From: Nocardioides carbamazepini
Lineage (GTDB): Bacteria; Actinomycetota; Actinomycetes; Propionibacteriales; Nocardioidaceae
Assembly: GCF_024614185.1 (NCBI RefSeq)
Contig: NZ_JAHTLF010000015.1
Span: 523,650-587,649, forward strand
Length of the DNA stretch: 64,000 nt
Reading direction: 5' to 3'
Shown here: in pieces, positions 1 to 8,549 of the stretch
Layout: each line of letters begins with the position of its first letter
Numbering within the stretch: the first letter of the stretch is position 1
Program-made: the position numbers and the translations under genes
Notes under the pieces: model-generated
Told to the model about the DNA's origin: nothing
The model's database searches: none
Seen by the model: only the letters and a program-made list of their open reading frames with translations

Positions 1-2
1 GG

Positions 3-1523
3 CCGGCCCCCGCCGAGCGCCCCACCCGGCGCCCCACCACGTCACCGCAGCTCGCCTACGAGGCCGGGAGCGAGCCCGGTCAGCTCGGGCCGATCCTGCT
101 CAGCCAGCGGACCCGACCCACGCCGTACACGCGTCCTCTGCCCGTCCCCACGCCGCTGCGACCGGTCGCGACCACCGCGACCGAGGACGTCTACGAGCTG
201 ACCGCGCGCCCGGGCACGGTGCGGATCCTCGACGACGTCGACACCCCCGTGTGGGGGTACGACGGCAGCTTCCCCGGTCCGCTCTTCGAGAGTCGTCGCG
301 GGCGGTCGGTGCGGGTGCGGCTGCGCAACGAGCTGCCGGTGCCGACCGTGCGGCACCTGCACGGCGGGCACACGCCGCAGGAGTCGGACGGCTACCCCCT
401 CGACTACGTCCTCCCGCACGGCGCCCCGCACACCGGCGGGAAGCACCACCTCCACCCCGGCGGCCGGGTGCACCACGGCGAGTTCGAGTACGTGTACCCG
501 CTCGACCAGCGGGCCGGGCTGCTCTGGTACCACGACCACCGGATGGACTTCAGCGGCCCGCAGGTGTGGCAGGGCCTGGTCGGGCTGCACGTCCACCGTG
601 ACGACGAGGAGTCCGCACTCGGCCTGCCCGACGGCGACCACGAGATCCCCCTGCTCCTCTGCGACCGGTCCTTCGGCCCGGACGGGCAGCTGCTCTACCC
701 GTCCCTGGATCCCGACCTGGCGACGACGCCCGGCGTCCTCCCCGACTTCGCCAACGGCGTGCTCGGCGACACCGTGCTCGTCAACGGGGTGCACGCGCCC
801 TTCCACGAGGTCCGTCAGGGCACCTACCGGCTGCGGATCGCGGTCGCCAGCAACGCCCGCCACTATCGGGTCGGCGTCGACCGGCTGCCCGCGAGCGGCG
901 AGCCCTTCACGATGATCGGCACCGACGGCGGCCTGATGAGCCGCCCGATGCCGGTCCGCAGCTTCGTGCTGGCGCCCGCCGAGCGCGTCGATGTCGTCCT
1001 CGACCTCTCCCGATACCCGGTCGGCGCGAAGGTGCGCCTGCAGAACCTCTCCGGCGGCACCGGCACCACCGATCTCGTCGAGCTCCGGATCACCGGCCCC
1101 GACGACCGGCCGGCCTGGCGCCCGCCGCCACGGCTCAGCACGATCGAGGACCTCGACCCGGCGGCCGCCGTACGCACGCGGTCGTTCTTCTTCAGCAAGG
1201 TCCCGACCGCCAACGGCCCGACCTTCCAGATCAGCCACCACCTGTTCGACCCGAACCGCGTCGCGGCGGATCCGCAACAGGGCGACATCGAGATCTGGGA
1301 GTTCACGACGGACCAGCAGCACCCGGTCCACGTGCACAACTGTCACTTCCAGGTCCTCGACGACGACGGACCCCTCGCCTGGAAGGACGTCGTCAGCCTC
1401 GGCATCAACGACCGGCGCCGGATCATCACCCGGTTCGACTCCTACCGTGGCCGGTACCTGCTGCACTGCCACAACCTCGAGCACGAGGACATGGGGATGA
1501 TGGCCAACTACGAGATCCGCTGA
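3..1523 (+). CDS. Multicopper oxidase, 5' part outside the window
   Basis: The reading frame is open from the first bases of the window, so the N-terminus lies upstream. A GTG at 219 falls inside the first cupredoxin domain and is not the true start. Copper-binding motifs are clear: HLHGGHT (about 351-371), WYHDHR (about 525), HPVHVHNCH (about 1321) and a C-terminal HCHxxxHxxxxM set in HCHNLEHEDMGMM that supplies the type 1 and trinuclear copper ligands. The spacing and the HxxMDFSG region resemble the CotA/bilirubin oxidase/phenoxazinone synthase branch, which oxidises phenols, bilirubin or metals using O2. Substrate is unknown. It converges on the cold-shock gene across a shared terminator. 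Confidence 0.9.
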   Translation, partial: PAPAERPTRRPTTSPQLAYEAGSEPGQLGPILLSQRTRPTPYTRPLPVPTPLRPVATTATEDVYELTARPGTVRILDDVDTPVWGYDGSFPGPLFESRRGRSVRVRLRNELPVPTVRHLHGGHTPQESDGYPLDYVLPHGAPHTGGKHHLHPGGRVHHGEFEYVYPLDQRAGLLWYHDHRMDFSGPQVWQGLVGLHVHRDDEESALGLPDGDHEIPLLLCDRSFGPDGQLLYPSLDPDLATTPGVLPDFANGVLGDTVLVNGVHAPFHEVRQGTYRLRIAVASNARHYRVGVDRLPASGEPFTMIGTDGGLMSRPMPVRSFVLAPAERVDVVLDLSRYPVGAKVRLQNLSGGTGTTDLVELRITGPDDRPAWRPPPRLSTIEDLDPAAAVRTRSFFFSKVPTANGPTFQISHHLFDPNRVAADPQQGDIEIWEFTTDQQHPVHVHNCHFQVLDDDGPLAWKDVVSLGINDRRRIITRFDSYRGRYLLHCHNLEHEDMGMMANYEIR

Positions 1524-1546
1524 GAGCGAGGTCCGGACATGCGAAA

Positions 1547-1573
1547 GCCCCCGACACCAACGGTGCCGGGGGC
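1547..1573. terminator. Bidirectional hairpin terminator
   Basis: A 12-bp stem with one mismatch (GCCCCCGACACC against GGTGCCGGGGGC, loop AAC) lies between the converging multicopper oxidase and cold-shock genes. It is flanked by AAA on the left and CTT on the right, so it can end transcription from both sides. Confidence 0.75.
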
Positions 1574-1598
1574 CTTCTGAAGCGTCAGACGGGATACG

Positions 1599-1802
1599 TC
1601 AGATCGCGTGGACGTTCTCCGCCTGCGGGCCCTTCGGGCCCTGGGTGACGTCGAACTCGACCTGCTGGTTCTCGTCCAGGGACTTGTAGCCGTTGCCCTG
1701 GATGGCCGAGAAGTGGACGAAGACGTCCGGGGTGCCGTCGGCCGGGGCGATGAAGCCGAAGCCCTTCTCGCTGTTGAACCACTTGACGGTGCCCTGAGCC
1801 AT
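1599..1802 (-). CDS. Cold-shock protein (CspA family)
   Basis: A 67-residue single cold-shock domain that binds single-stranded RNA/DNA. The nucleic-acid motifs RNP1 (KGFGFI) and RNP2 (VFVHF) are intact, and the protein starts [10 protein letters not shown], the family's usual beginning. The ATG at 1802 has a strong AAGGAGA ribosome site just upstream; longer in-frame extensions are not homologous to the family. The region upstream to the SMR gene (about 280 bases) leaves room for the long 5' leader common in cold-shock mRNAs, but I did not identify a specific structure in it. Confidence 0.95.
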   Translation of the reverse strand: MAQGTVKWFNSEKGFGFIAPADGTPDVFVHFSAIQGNGYKSLDENQQVEFDVTQGPKGPQAENVHAI

Positions 1803-2082
1803 GATTTTCTCCTTGGTGTTCGTCACCCGACGACGTGCCGGGCTTGGTGCTGAAGACATCTGTCTTGCCTGATGCCCAGCCGAACCGAAGACCAAGAGCA
1901 CAAGATGAACTGCATCCACTGTGGCTGCAGAAGACTCCCGAGGTGGGAACCACTTCAACATCGACAACTCTAGCACTGCACAGCCCCACGTCTAGGATCA
2001 ACGCACAGCTGTTTCTCGGCTGCCGGACGATGGAGCCGTACCCGGAGTGCGACAAGACGGCCACGAGAGAGGTGTGGCTGTC

Positions 2083-2397
2083 ATGGCGTGGTTGGTGTTG
2101 GCGGTGTCCGGAGTGCTCGAGGCGGTGTGGGCGACGGCCCTGTCGCGGTCCGAGGGATTCAGCAAGGTGGCCCCGTCTGTGGTGTTCCTGGTCGCGTTGG
2201 TGGCGAGCATGGTCGGCCTGGGGTACGCGATGCGCACCCTGCCGGTCGGGACGGCATATGCCGTCTGGGTGGGGATCGGCGCCGCGCTCACCGTGGTGTT
2301 CGCCATGGTGAGCGGTCAGGAGCCGGTGAGCGTGCTGCGGATCCTGCTGCTGCTCGGCCTGCTCGGCTGCGTGATCGGGCTCAAGCTGGCGCACTGA
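2083..2397 (+). CDS. SMR-family transporter, Gdx/SugE-like
   Basis: A 104-residue protein with four hydrophobic helices, typical of small multidrug resistance proteins. The N-terminus MAWLVLAVSGVLEAVWA carries the essential glutamate of helix 1 (E13), and the surrounding sequence is closer to guanidinium exporters (Gdx, formerly SugE) than to EmrE. The ATG at 2083 is preferred; an in-frame GTG at 2074 would add three residues and sits too close to the GAGAGAGG purine stretch. It stands alone rather than as a paired SMR. Its 3' end overlaps the converging RNA ligase-like gene by 17 bases. Whether the substrate is guanidinium or a quaternary ammonium is not decided here. Confidence 0.88.
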   Translation: MAWLVLAVSGVLEAVWATALSRSEGFSKVAPSVVFLVALVASMVGLGYAMRTLPVGTAYAVWVGIGAALTVVFAMVSGQEPVSVLRILLLLGLLGCVIGLKLAH

Positions 2398-2935
2398 CGT
2401 CCGCGACGGCGTCGAGCCGGGCACCCAGCGCCCAGCTCGCGAGCACCCGGCAGTCGCCCTCGGCGTAGCGGTGCAGCTCCAGCCGTTCGGCGCGGGCGCG
2501 CACCGGCAGCAGTCCCGCGAGGTCGGCCGTCACCGAGGCGGTCGACACCGCGGGGCCGAGCAGGTCCAGCGTCAGGTGGGGTACGACGTCCGCGTACTCC
2601 CCCGCGTACGGCGGGCACTCGGGGAACTCCCGCCACAGCCGCGCGGTGAGCTCGGCGAAGGGCCCGGCGGGCACGGGCACGGCGTGCACGATGCCGTCCG
2701 GGAAGGCGGTGACGTCGTCGAGCACGAAGTCGAAGGCCGGCCAGGCGCGGGCGATCGCCGCGAGCCGGGCCAGGTCGCCCTCCGCCGGCGACGGCAGGAA
2801 GGGCGCCAGAGCGGTGATGTGGGCGTGGGTGAAGGCCGGATCACGAGAGACCCAGGCCGGGTCGTAGTGCTCCCAGCGTCCGCGGACGTAGCCCTCCAGC
2901 GCCGGCACGGGCACGACGAGGACGGTGTGGACCAT
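2381..2935 (-). CDS. 2'-5' RNA ligase / 2H phosphoesterase-like protein
   Basis: A 184-residue protein with two HxT motifs about 95 residues apart (HIT in AHITAL and HLT in PHLTLDL), the signature of the 2H phosphoesterase superfamily that acts on 2',3'-cyclic or 2'-5' phosphodiester bonds. The start MVHTVLVVPVP at 2935 matches family N-termini; the extra upstream residues look non-coding. It is transcribed divergently from cobT with 40 bases between starts, and overlaps the SMR gene tail to tail. The physiological substrate is unknown. Confidence 0.8.
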   Translation of the reverse strand: MVHTVLVVPVPALEGYVRGRWEHYDPAWVSRDPAFTHAHITALAPFLPSPAEGDLARLAAIARAWPAFDFVLDDVTAFPDGIVHAVPVPAGPFAELTARLWREFPECPPYAGEYADVVPHLTLDLLGPAVSTASVTADLAGLLPVRARAERLELHRYAEGDCRVLASWALGARLDAVADVSAPA

Positions 2936-2975
2936 GGCCTTCGAGCATAGGGGTGGGAACGATAGGTTGCGGGGC

Positions 2976-4037
2976 ATGCGCACCGCCGTACGACCACCCG
3001 ATGCCGACGTCCGTTCCGCTGCCGCCGAGCGCCTCGCCGGGCTGGCGACACCGGCCGGGGCGCTGGGCCGGCTCGGTGACCTCGGCGTCTGGATCGCGGC
3101 GACACAGGGCGCCGTGCCGCCGCGGCCGCTGGACGACGTGCGGCTGGTGATCTTCGCCGGCGACCACGGCGTCGCGCAGCACGGCGTCTCCGCCTATCCC
3201 CCGGCGATCACGCCGGCGATGGTGCGCACCTTCGTGCTCGGCAAGGCGGGCGTCTCGGCACTCGCCGCCGCCCACGGCGTCCACGTCCGTGTGCTCGACA
3301 TCGGGGTCGACGACGACCTCGAGGGCGTGCCGGTGGACGTCCGGACGCACAAGGTGCGGCGCGGCAGCGGTGCCATCCACCTCGAGGACGCCCTCTCGGC
3401 CGACGAGGCCGCGCGGGCCTACGAGGTGGGCCGGACGGTCGCGCGCGAGGAGATCGCGGCGGGAGCGCAGCTGCTGCTCTCCGGCGACATGGGCATCGGC
3501 AACACCACGCCGGCGGCCGCGATGGTCGCCGCGGCGCTCGGGCTGCCGGCGGCGGAGGTCACCGGCCGCGGCACCGGCGTCGACGACGCCGCGTTGACAC
3601 GCAAGCAGGCCCTCGTCCAGCAGGCGCTGGACCGGGCGGGAGACCGGGCCGACAGCGAGGCCGGGGATCCGCTCGACGCGCTGACGGCGCTGAGCAGCGC
3701 CGACCTGGTGGCCACCGTCGGGTACCTGGTGCAGGCCGCCGAGAGCGGCGTACCCGTCCTGCTCGACGGCCTGATGTCCGTCGCCTGTGCCCTGTACGCC
3801 GACCGGATCGCGCCCGGCGCCTCCGCCTGGTTCGCGGCCGGCCATCGCTCGACCGAGCCGGCCCAGGCGCTGGCGCTGGAGAAGCTCGGCCTGGAGCCGG
3901 TCCTCGACCTCGGGCTGCGCCTGGGCGAGGGCTCCGGCGCGGTGGCGGCGGTCCCGGTGCTCCGCTCGGCCGTGGCGCTGCTGCGCGACGTCGCGCTGCT
4001 CGCCGACCTCCTGCCGCCGGCGCCCGACGAGGCATGA
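2976..4037 (+). CDS. cobT: Nicotinate-nucleotide--dimethylbenzimidazole phosphoribosyltransferase
   Basis: Transfers phosphoribose from nicotinate mononucleotide to 5,6-dimethylbenzimidazole, making alpha-ribazole phosphate for the lower ligand of cobalamin. The 353-residue length is usual. Visible motifs are FAGDHGVA, GDMGIGNTTPAAA and a C-terminal GEGSGA whose glutamate (E318) aligns with the catalytic Glu of the Salmonella enzyme. The ATG at 2976 was chosen over upstream in-frame codons because MRTAVRPPDADV begins the conserved part. Its stop overlaps the cobS start (ATGA), so the two are translationally coupled. Confidence 0.95.
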   Translation: MRTAVRPPDADVRSAAAERLAGLATPAGALGRLGDLGVWIAATQGAVPPRPLDDVRLVIFAGDHGVAQHGVSAYPPAITPAMVRTFVLGKAGVSALAAAHGVHVRVLDIGVDDDLEGVPVDVRTHKVRRGSGAIHLEDALSADEAARAYEVGRTVAREEIAAGAQLLLSGDMGIGNTTPAAAMVAAALGLPAAEVTGRGTGVDDAALTRKQALVQQALDRAGDRADSEAGDPLDALTALSSADLVATVGYLVQAAESGVPVLLDGLMSVACALYADRIAPGASAWFAAGHRSTEPAQALALEKLGLEPVLDLGLRLGEGSGAVAAVPVLRSAVALLRDVALLADLLPPAPDEA

Positions 4038-4813
4038 CCCGAGGGATGAGGGTCGCCGTCGTCGGGCGCAGCCTGCGGCTGTCGATCGGGATGCTGACGG
4101 CGCTGCGCGTCCCCGCGGTGCTCCGGGTCACGCCCGGCGTCGCCACCGGCGCGCTCCTGCTCGCGCCCCTCGCCGTCCTCCCCCTCGGCGCCGTCGTCGG
4201 CGGCCTCGTGTGGGCCGGCGGCCGGCTCGACCTGCCCGCCCTCGCGGTCGCGTTCACCGCGCTCGCCGCCCTCGCCGTCGGCAGTCGCGCGCTGCACCTC
4301 GACGGCCTCTCCGACGTGGCCGACGGCCTCACCTCGTCCTACGACCGGGAGCGGTCGCTGGCCGTCATGAAGAGCGGTACGGCGGGCCCGGCCGGGGTCG
4401 CCGCCGTGGTCCTCGTGCTCGGGGCGCAGGCCGCCGGGCTGACCTGGTTCGTCGGCTTCGGCGGCGAGGTGCGGTCCGCGGTCGTGGCCGGTGCCGCGGT
4501 GTGCGCCTCACGCGCCGCGCTCTGGGTCACCGCCTGCACGCTCGCTCCCCCGGCCCGCGAGGACGGACTGGGCGTGACCTTCACCCGGCGGGTGCCGGTC
4601 GCCGTCGCGGTGGCCGGCTGGGCCGGGCTGGCCGCGCTCGCGATGCTGGTCGACCCGGTCCGCGGACCGGTGACCGTGGCCGCGGCCGCGGTGGTCGTCG
4701 CCGTCCTCACCGTGCACACGGTCCGTCGCCTCGGCGGCGTCACCGGCGACGTGTTCGGCGCGGGCATCGAGCTGGCGCTCGCCGTCCTCCTGATAGGACT
4801 GGCGGGTGCCTGA
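4034..4813 (+). CDS. cobS: Adenosylcobinamide-GDP ribazoletransferase (cobalamin synthase)
   Basis: Joins adenosylcobinamide-GDP and alpha-ribazole (or its phosphate) at the membrane, the last assembly step of cobalamin. The 259 residues contain several hydrophobic helices and the acidic family motif HLDGLSDVADGL (about residues 88-99), which binds the metal. The start ATG overlaps the cobT stop; an in-frame ATG twelve bases downstream is a possible alternative. The next gene begins eight bases before this stop, so all three genes look like one transcript. Confidence 0.95.
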   Translation: MTRGMRVAVVGRSLRLSIGMLTALRVPAVLRVTPGVATGALLLAPLAVLPLGAVVGGLVWAGGRLDLPALAVAFTALAALAVGSRALHLDGLSDVADGLTSSYDRERSLAVMKSGTAGPAGVAAVVLVLGAQAAGLTWFVGFGGEVRSAVVAGAAVCASRAALWVTACTLAPPAREDGLGVTFTRRVPVAVAVAGWAGLAALAMLVDPVRGPVTVAAAAVVVAVLTVHTVRRLGGVTGDVFGAGIELALAVLLIGLAGA

Positions 4814-5681
4814 GGACACTCCCCACCTTCGCCGCCTTCCCGACCGGGAGCCGCGCGACACCGAGCGGCTCGCCGCCGTCAGCGCCCTCTCCGATGCCCG
4901 GGCCCGCGGCGAGATCAGCCAGGACGACCAGCTCGAGCGCACCGACATGGCGGTCCGCGTGGCGACCCTGGCCGAGCTGGTCGAGCTGGTCGAGGACCTC
5001 CGCGAGCCGCCGCGGCTCCCCGGGCCCCTGCCCGGCCGCCGGGCCGTGCTCCTCGGTGCGGTCGGCCTGGTGGCCGCGGGCGCCGGGTTCGCCGTGCTCA
5101 ACCGCGGGGACGACCCGCCGAGGGCGACGCCGCGTCCCGCGCCCGCGAGCAGCGCGCCCACACCGCGCCCGATCCCGACTCCCATCCCGGCACCGACGCC
5201 CACGCCCGAGCCGCCGCCGGACATCGACCTCTACTCGGTCGCGGGGCTGGAGGTGCTGTTCGCGGAGTACCACGCGGCGCTCGGCACCTGGAAGGCCTAT
5301 GACGTGTCGGTCTCCGATCACACCCAGGCCAGCGCCGACGCCGCGGTCCTCCCGATCCGCAAGCGGCGCCTGCAGTGGTGGAGCTGGAGCAGCGACGAGC
5401 GCTGGACCACGAACTTCGACCCGCAGGTGGTCACCACCGTCCGGAAGCAGGTCATCGACCTGCGCAAGGTCGACCTGCCGGCCGTGATCGCGAACATCCC
5501 GCGGGCCCGGCGCTCCGCGAACGTCGAGGAGCCCGACGCCCCGGGCATCTCCTTCACCTACGACCCGGAGTACGGAGGCATCGTGGAGTTCCACATCAGC
5601 AACCAGTACAGCGAGGTCGGGACGATGACGACGGACCTGGCCGGCCGGATCCTGGAGCGGCGTCCCTTCGTCCGCTCCTGA
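4806..5681 (+). CDS. DUF1707-domain membrane-anchored protein
   Basis: A 291-residue protein of unknown function at the end of the cobT-cobS operon. Residues about 17-70 resemble the DUF1707 domain (a short helical N-terminal module, here ERLAAVSALSDARARGEIS). A single transmembrane segment follows (about 82-97, LLGAVGLVAAGAGFAVL), then a Pro/Thr/Ala-rich linker (about 104-137) and an extracytoplasmic domain rich in Trp and Tyr. The GTG start overlaps cobS. Predicted topology is cytoplasmic N-terminus and exported C-terminus. Nothing in it links it to cobalamin except position. Confidence 0.75.
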   Translation: MPEDTPHLRRLPDREPRDTERLAAVSALSDARARGEISQDDQLERTDMAVRVATLAELVELVEDLREPPRLPGPLPGRRAVLLGAVGLVAAGAGFAVLNRGDDPPRATPRPAPASSAPTPRPIPTPIPAPTPTPEPPPDIDLYSVAGLEVLFAEYHAALGTWKAYDVSVSDHTQASADAAVLPIRKRRLQWWSWSSDERWTTNFDPQVVTTVRKQVIDLRKVDLPAVIANIPRARRSANVEEPDAPGISFTYDPEYGGIVEFHISNQYSEVGTMTTDLAGRILERRPFVRS

Positions 5682-5683
5682 GC

Positions 5684-6205
5684 TCAGAGGCGCAGGACCC
5701 GGCCCGCGACCACCAGGTGCACCTCGTCGCAGGCGGCCGCCACGCGCTGGTTGATCGTGCCGAGCAGGTCGCGGAACAGCCGCGCCGACCGGTGCTCGGG
5801 TACGACGCCGAGGCCGACCTCGTTGGTCACCAGCACCACCTGCTCCCCCGTCGCCGTCAGTGCGGCGAGCACCGCGTCGAGGTGCCCGAGCACGTGGCTC
5901 TCGATCGCCTCGACCGGCACATCCCACAGCCCGGCATCGTCGATCACACCGGTGAGCCAGGTGCCGAGGCAGTCCACGAGCACGGGCGCATCGGCCACGG
6001 CGAGGACCCCCGCGATGTCGCGCGTCTCGGCGGTGGACCAGGTGGCGGGCCGGCGCGCACGGTGGGCCGCGATCCGCGCGGCCCAGTCGGCGTCGTCGTA
6101 CACCGGTCCGGCGGCGACATAGGTGACCGCCGGCGCCTCGGCCAGCAGGGACTCGGCGTGGCGCGACTTCCCGGACCGGACGCCGCCCGTGACGAGGACC
6201 TTCAC
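5684..6205 (-). CDS. cobU: Adenosylcobinamide kinase / adenosylcobinamide-phosphate guanylyltransferase
   Basis: Bifunctional enzyme that phosphorylates adenosylcobinamide and then transfers GMP, giving the substrate of CobS. The 173 residues begin VKVLVTGGVRSGKS, with the P-loop at residues 7-14, and carry the family segment VTNEVGLGVVPEHRSAR. The GTG at 6205 is used because the conserved P-loop must be at the extreme N-terminus; the longer open frame to 6349 is low-complexity Ser/Pro/Arg from an out-of-frame overlap. It lies 7 bases downstream of the RNB nuclease stop and converges on the DUF1707 gene with 2 bases between stops. Confidence 0.94.
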   Translation of the reverse strand: MKVLVTGGVRSGKSRHAESLLAEAPAVTYVAAGPVYDDADWAARIAAHRARRPATWSTAETRDIAGVLAVADAPVLVDCLGTWLTGVIDDAGLWDVPVEAIESHVLGHLDAVLAALTATGEQVVLVTNEVGLGVVPEHRSARLFRDLLGTINQRVAAACDEVHLVVAGRVLRL

Positions 6206-6212
6206 GGCCGGC

Positions 6213-7667
6213 TCACGGGAGGGTGAAGGCGACCTTGCGGGTCGCGATGTCGGCGGTGGCGAGGGTGACGGTGACGTCCTCACCGAGCGGGAGGGGCTGC
6301 GCGGAGGTGACCGGGGCCTCGACGCCGACCTCGGCGAGCACGACCACACCGGCGGTCTCGTCGTCGCGCACGCTCGTGACGACGCCGTCGAACTCCTTCC
6401 CGACCCGGTCGGCGAGCACCGCGGCCTCGATCAGGTCGAGGACCGCCCGCTCGTAGGAGCCGGCGCGGCGCGCGGAGTCCTGCAGGATCTTGGGCAGCCC
6501 GGGCAGCGCCGCCACCACCCAGTCGGGCACGGGGGTGCCGGCGCAGATCGCGACACAGACCTCGCCGGCGTACCGGTCGCCGAGGCGGCGCAGCGGCGCG
6601 GTGACGTGGGCGTACTCGGCGGCGATCGCGGAGTGCCGGGTCTGCTCGGGCAGCTCGCCGTCGAAGGCGGCGTAGCCGCTGCCGCGCAGCAGGCGGGTGC
6701 ACGCGACGACCATCGCCTGGTGCTGGGAGAGGGTCGGGTCGAGCGAGCGGACGAAGTCCGGGTAGTCCATGTCCTGGGGCCAGGAGATGCGCAGACCCTT
6801 GGCGACCCGGCGCAGCCGGGCGACGTCGCGCGGGTCGGCCGGCGGCAGGGTCCGGAGCATCCCGACCTTCGCGCCCACCATCAGCGAGGCGGCGCCCATC
6901 CCGGTCAACAGGGAGATCTGCGCGTTCCAGAGCTCGACGGGCAGCTGCTCGCGGAACACCAGATGGAAGCCGTCGTCGGCCTCGTCGACCTCCTGCTCGG
7001 GCAGCGGCAGCGAGATGCCGCCCCGGGCGACCTCCTGCCGCTCGCGCAGTCTCCCGACCTCGCGGAGCAGCTGGAGCACCTCGACACCGGGGCCGGCGGT
7101 GCCGTCGTCGAGCGCGGCCTGCGCGTCGACGTACGACCAGCGCGAGGTCGAGCGCACGCGGGCCCGCTCGACCCGGACATCGGTCGTCGTGCCCTCGGCG
7201 TCGAGCCGGATCGTCCACAGCAGCGCCGGGCGGACCACGTCGGGCAGCAGCGACGCGGCGGCCTCGGACAGGGCCGGCGGGTGCAGCGGGATCCGGGTGC
7301 CGGCGCCGTACAGGGTCTCGCCGCGCCGGTTGGCCTCGACGTCGACCGGGTCGCCCGGGCGGACGAAGGCGGCGACGTCGGCGATGGCGTAGTGGATGAC
7401 ATACCCGACGTCCTCGCCTCCTCGGCGATCCCGCTCGATGTGCAGCGCCTGGTCGAGGTCCATCGAGCCGGCGGGGTCGATGGTCAGGAACGGCAGGTCG
7501 GTGCGGTCGAGATCGGGGAGGACGACCTCCGCGGCCGCCCGCTCGGCGGCGGCGGTGACCTCGGCCGGGAACTCCTCGGGCAGGTCGAGCTCGGCGGCGA
7601 TGGCCGCGAGACCCTCCTGGATCTCCGGAGAGCTCGCCTTGACCCGGACCACGAGATTGCTCGGCAT
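6213..7667 (-). CDS. RNB-domain ribonuclease (RNase II/R family)
   Basis: A 484-residue exoribonuclease-like protein made almost only of the RNB catalytic domain; the flanking cold-shock and S1 domains of RNase R are absent. The metal site is visible as TIDPAGSMDLDQALHI, a variant of the usual IDPxxxxDxDDA motif. Such short actinobacterial RNB proteins are a known subfamily. Start ATG 7667 (MPSNLVVRV) has an AAGGT site upstream; the much longer open frame to 8300 is the antisense of yaaA. It likely shares a transcript with cobU and is divergent from yaaA by 24 bases. Confidence 0.88.
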   Translation of the reverse strand: MPSNLVVRVKASSPEIQEGLAAIAAELDLPEEFPAEVTAAAERAAAEVVLPDLDRTDLPFLTIDPAGSMDLDQALHIERDRRGGEDVGYVIHYAIADVAAFVRPGDPVDVEANRRGETLYGAGTRIPLHPPALSEAAASLLPDVVRPALLWTIRLDAEGTTTDVRVERARVRSTSRWSYVDAQAALDDGTAGPGVEVLQLLREVGRLRERQEVARGGISLPLPEQEVDEADDGFHLVFREQLPVELWNAQISLLTGMGAASLMVGAKVGMLRTLPPADPRDVARLRRVAKGLRISWPQDMDYPDFVRSLDPTLSQHQAMVVACTRLLRGSGYAAFDGELPEQTRHSAIAAEYAHVTAPLRRLGDRYAGEVCVAICAGTPVPDWVVAALPGLPKILQDSARRAGSYERAVLDLIEAAVLADRVGKEFDGVVTSVRDDETAGVVVLAEVGVEAPVTSAQPLPLGEDVTVTLATADIATRKVAFTLP

Positions 7668-7691
7668 GCCGGTGACCTTATCGTTGGCCCC

Positions 7692-8471
7692 GTGCTGATC
7701 CTGTTGCCGCCGAGCGAGGGCAAGGCCGCTCCGCGCCGGGGCCAGGCGCTCGATCTCGGTGCCCTGTCGTCCCCCGCGCTCACCGGCGCGCGTCGTGAGG
7801 TCCTCGACGCCCTCGTCGCGCTCTGCCGCGAGGACCCGGCCAAGGCGGCCGAGGTCCTCGGCCTGTCGGCCGGGCAGGCCGACCTGGTCGAGCGCAACGC
7901 GGACCTGCCGGACGCGCCGACCGCCCGGGCGGACCGGATCTACACAGGCGTCCTGTACGACGCACTCGATGTCGCCACGCTCTCGGCCGCCGCGAAGCGC
8001 CGCGCCACCGCCCGGGTCGCGGTCGCCTCCAGCCTGTTCGGCATGGTGCGCCTCGGCGACCGGATCCCGTCGTACCGGCTCTCCGGCGACGCCTCCCTCC
8101 CGCGACTCGGCCCGGTCGCGGCCGTCTGGCGCGAGGCACTGCCGGCCGCGATGGCGCAGGCGCTCGGCCGCGGGCTGCTCGTCGACCTGCGCTCGGGGAT
8201 GTACGCCAGCTTCTGGAAGCCCGGACCGGATCTTGCGAAGCGCGTCGCCACCGTGCGCGTGCTCCACGAGCACGACGGCACCCGCAAGGTGGTCAGCCAC
8301 TTCAACAAGGCCACCAAGGGCCGGATCGTGCGGGCGCTGCTGGAGGACGGGGCCGACCCGCGCACGCCCGCCGCGCTGGCCGATGCGCTCCGCCGGCTGG
8401 GCTGGACGGTCGAGGCCGGCGCGCCGGGCAGGGCCGGCACCCAGCTCGACGTGATCGTCGGCGAACTCTGA
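7692..8471 (+). CDS. yaaA: YaaA family (DUF328) peroxide-stress protein
   Basis: In E. coli YaaA limits intracellular free iron and DNA damage during H2O2 stress. The 259-residue protein shows the family landmarks LLPPSEGK at the N-terminus, YTGVLYDAL, RLGDRIPSYRLSG and VDLRSGMYASFW. GTG at 7692 is the start because PPSEGK must be near residue 6; the frame upstream is open only as a GC-rich shadow of the RNB gene. It ends three bases before a very long perfect hairpin that probably insulates it from the converging RNase H gene. Confidence 0.9.
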   Translation: MLILLPPSEGKAAPRRGQALDLGALSSPALTGARREVLDALVALCREDPAKAAEVLGLSAGQADLVERNADLPDAPTARADRIYTGVLYDALDVATLSAAAKRRATARVAVASSLFGMVRLGDRIPSYRLSGDASLPRLGPVAAVWREALPAAMAQALGRGLLVDLRSGMYASFWKPGPDLAKRVATVRVLHEHDGTRKVVSHFNKATKGRIVRALLEDGADPRTPAALADALRRLGWTVEAGAPGRAGTQLDVIVGEL

Positions 8472-8474
8472 TCC

Positions 8475-8535
8475 GTCGTACCGGACATTCCTGTCGTGAT
8501 TCGGGCGAATCCACGACAGGAATGTCCGGTACGAC
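8475..8535. repeat. Long near-perfect palindrome (61 bp)
   Basis: Two arms of 24 bases (8475-8498 and 8512-8535, starting GTCGTACCGGACATTCC) are exact reverse complements. After a one-base bulge the stem continues with ATTC/GAAT around a GGGC loop, so about 28 base pairs form. It lies between the convergent yaaA and RNase H/phosphatase genes. It could act as a bidirectional terminator although no T-tract follows, or be a palindromic repeat element; I saw no second copy in this window. Confidence 0.85.
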
Positions 8536-8549
8536 AGCAGACCGAGCCG

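Noticed and set aside
42..1484. A 480-codon minus-strand frame opposite the multicopper oxidase.
   Set aside because: Low-complexity Val/Gly/Arg composition typical of antisense in GC-rich genes; the plus strand has all copper motifs.
1984..2082. Possible guanidine-II (mini-ykkC) riboswitch before the SMR gene: two ACGA tetranucleotides at 2027 and 2063.
   Set aside because: The sequences around the two ACGA sites do not form the short perfect stems closed by an ACGR loop; the first sits in a 7-base loop of a bulged stem and the second has no stem.
6123..7691. Extended N-terminus for the yaaA reading frame (plus strand from 6123).
   Set aside because: YaaA proteins start at the PPSEGK region; the upstream part is opposite the RNB nuclease and has no conserved features.
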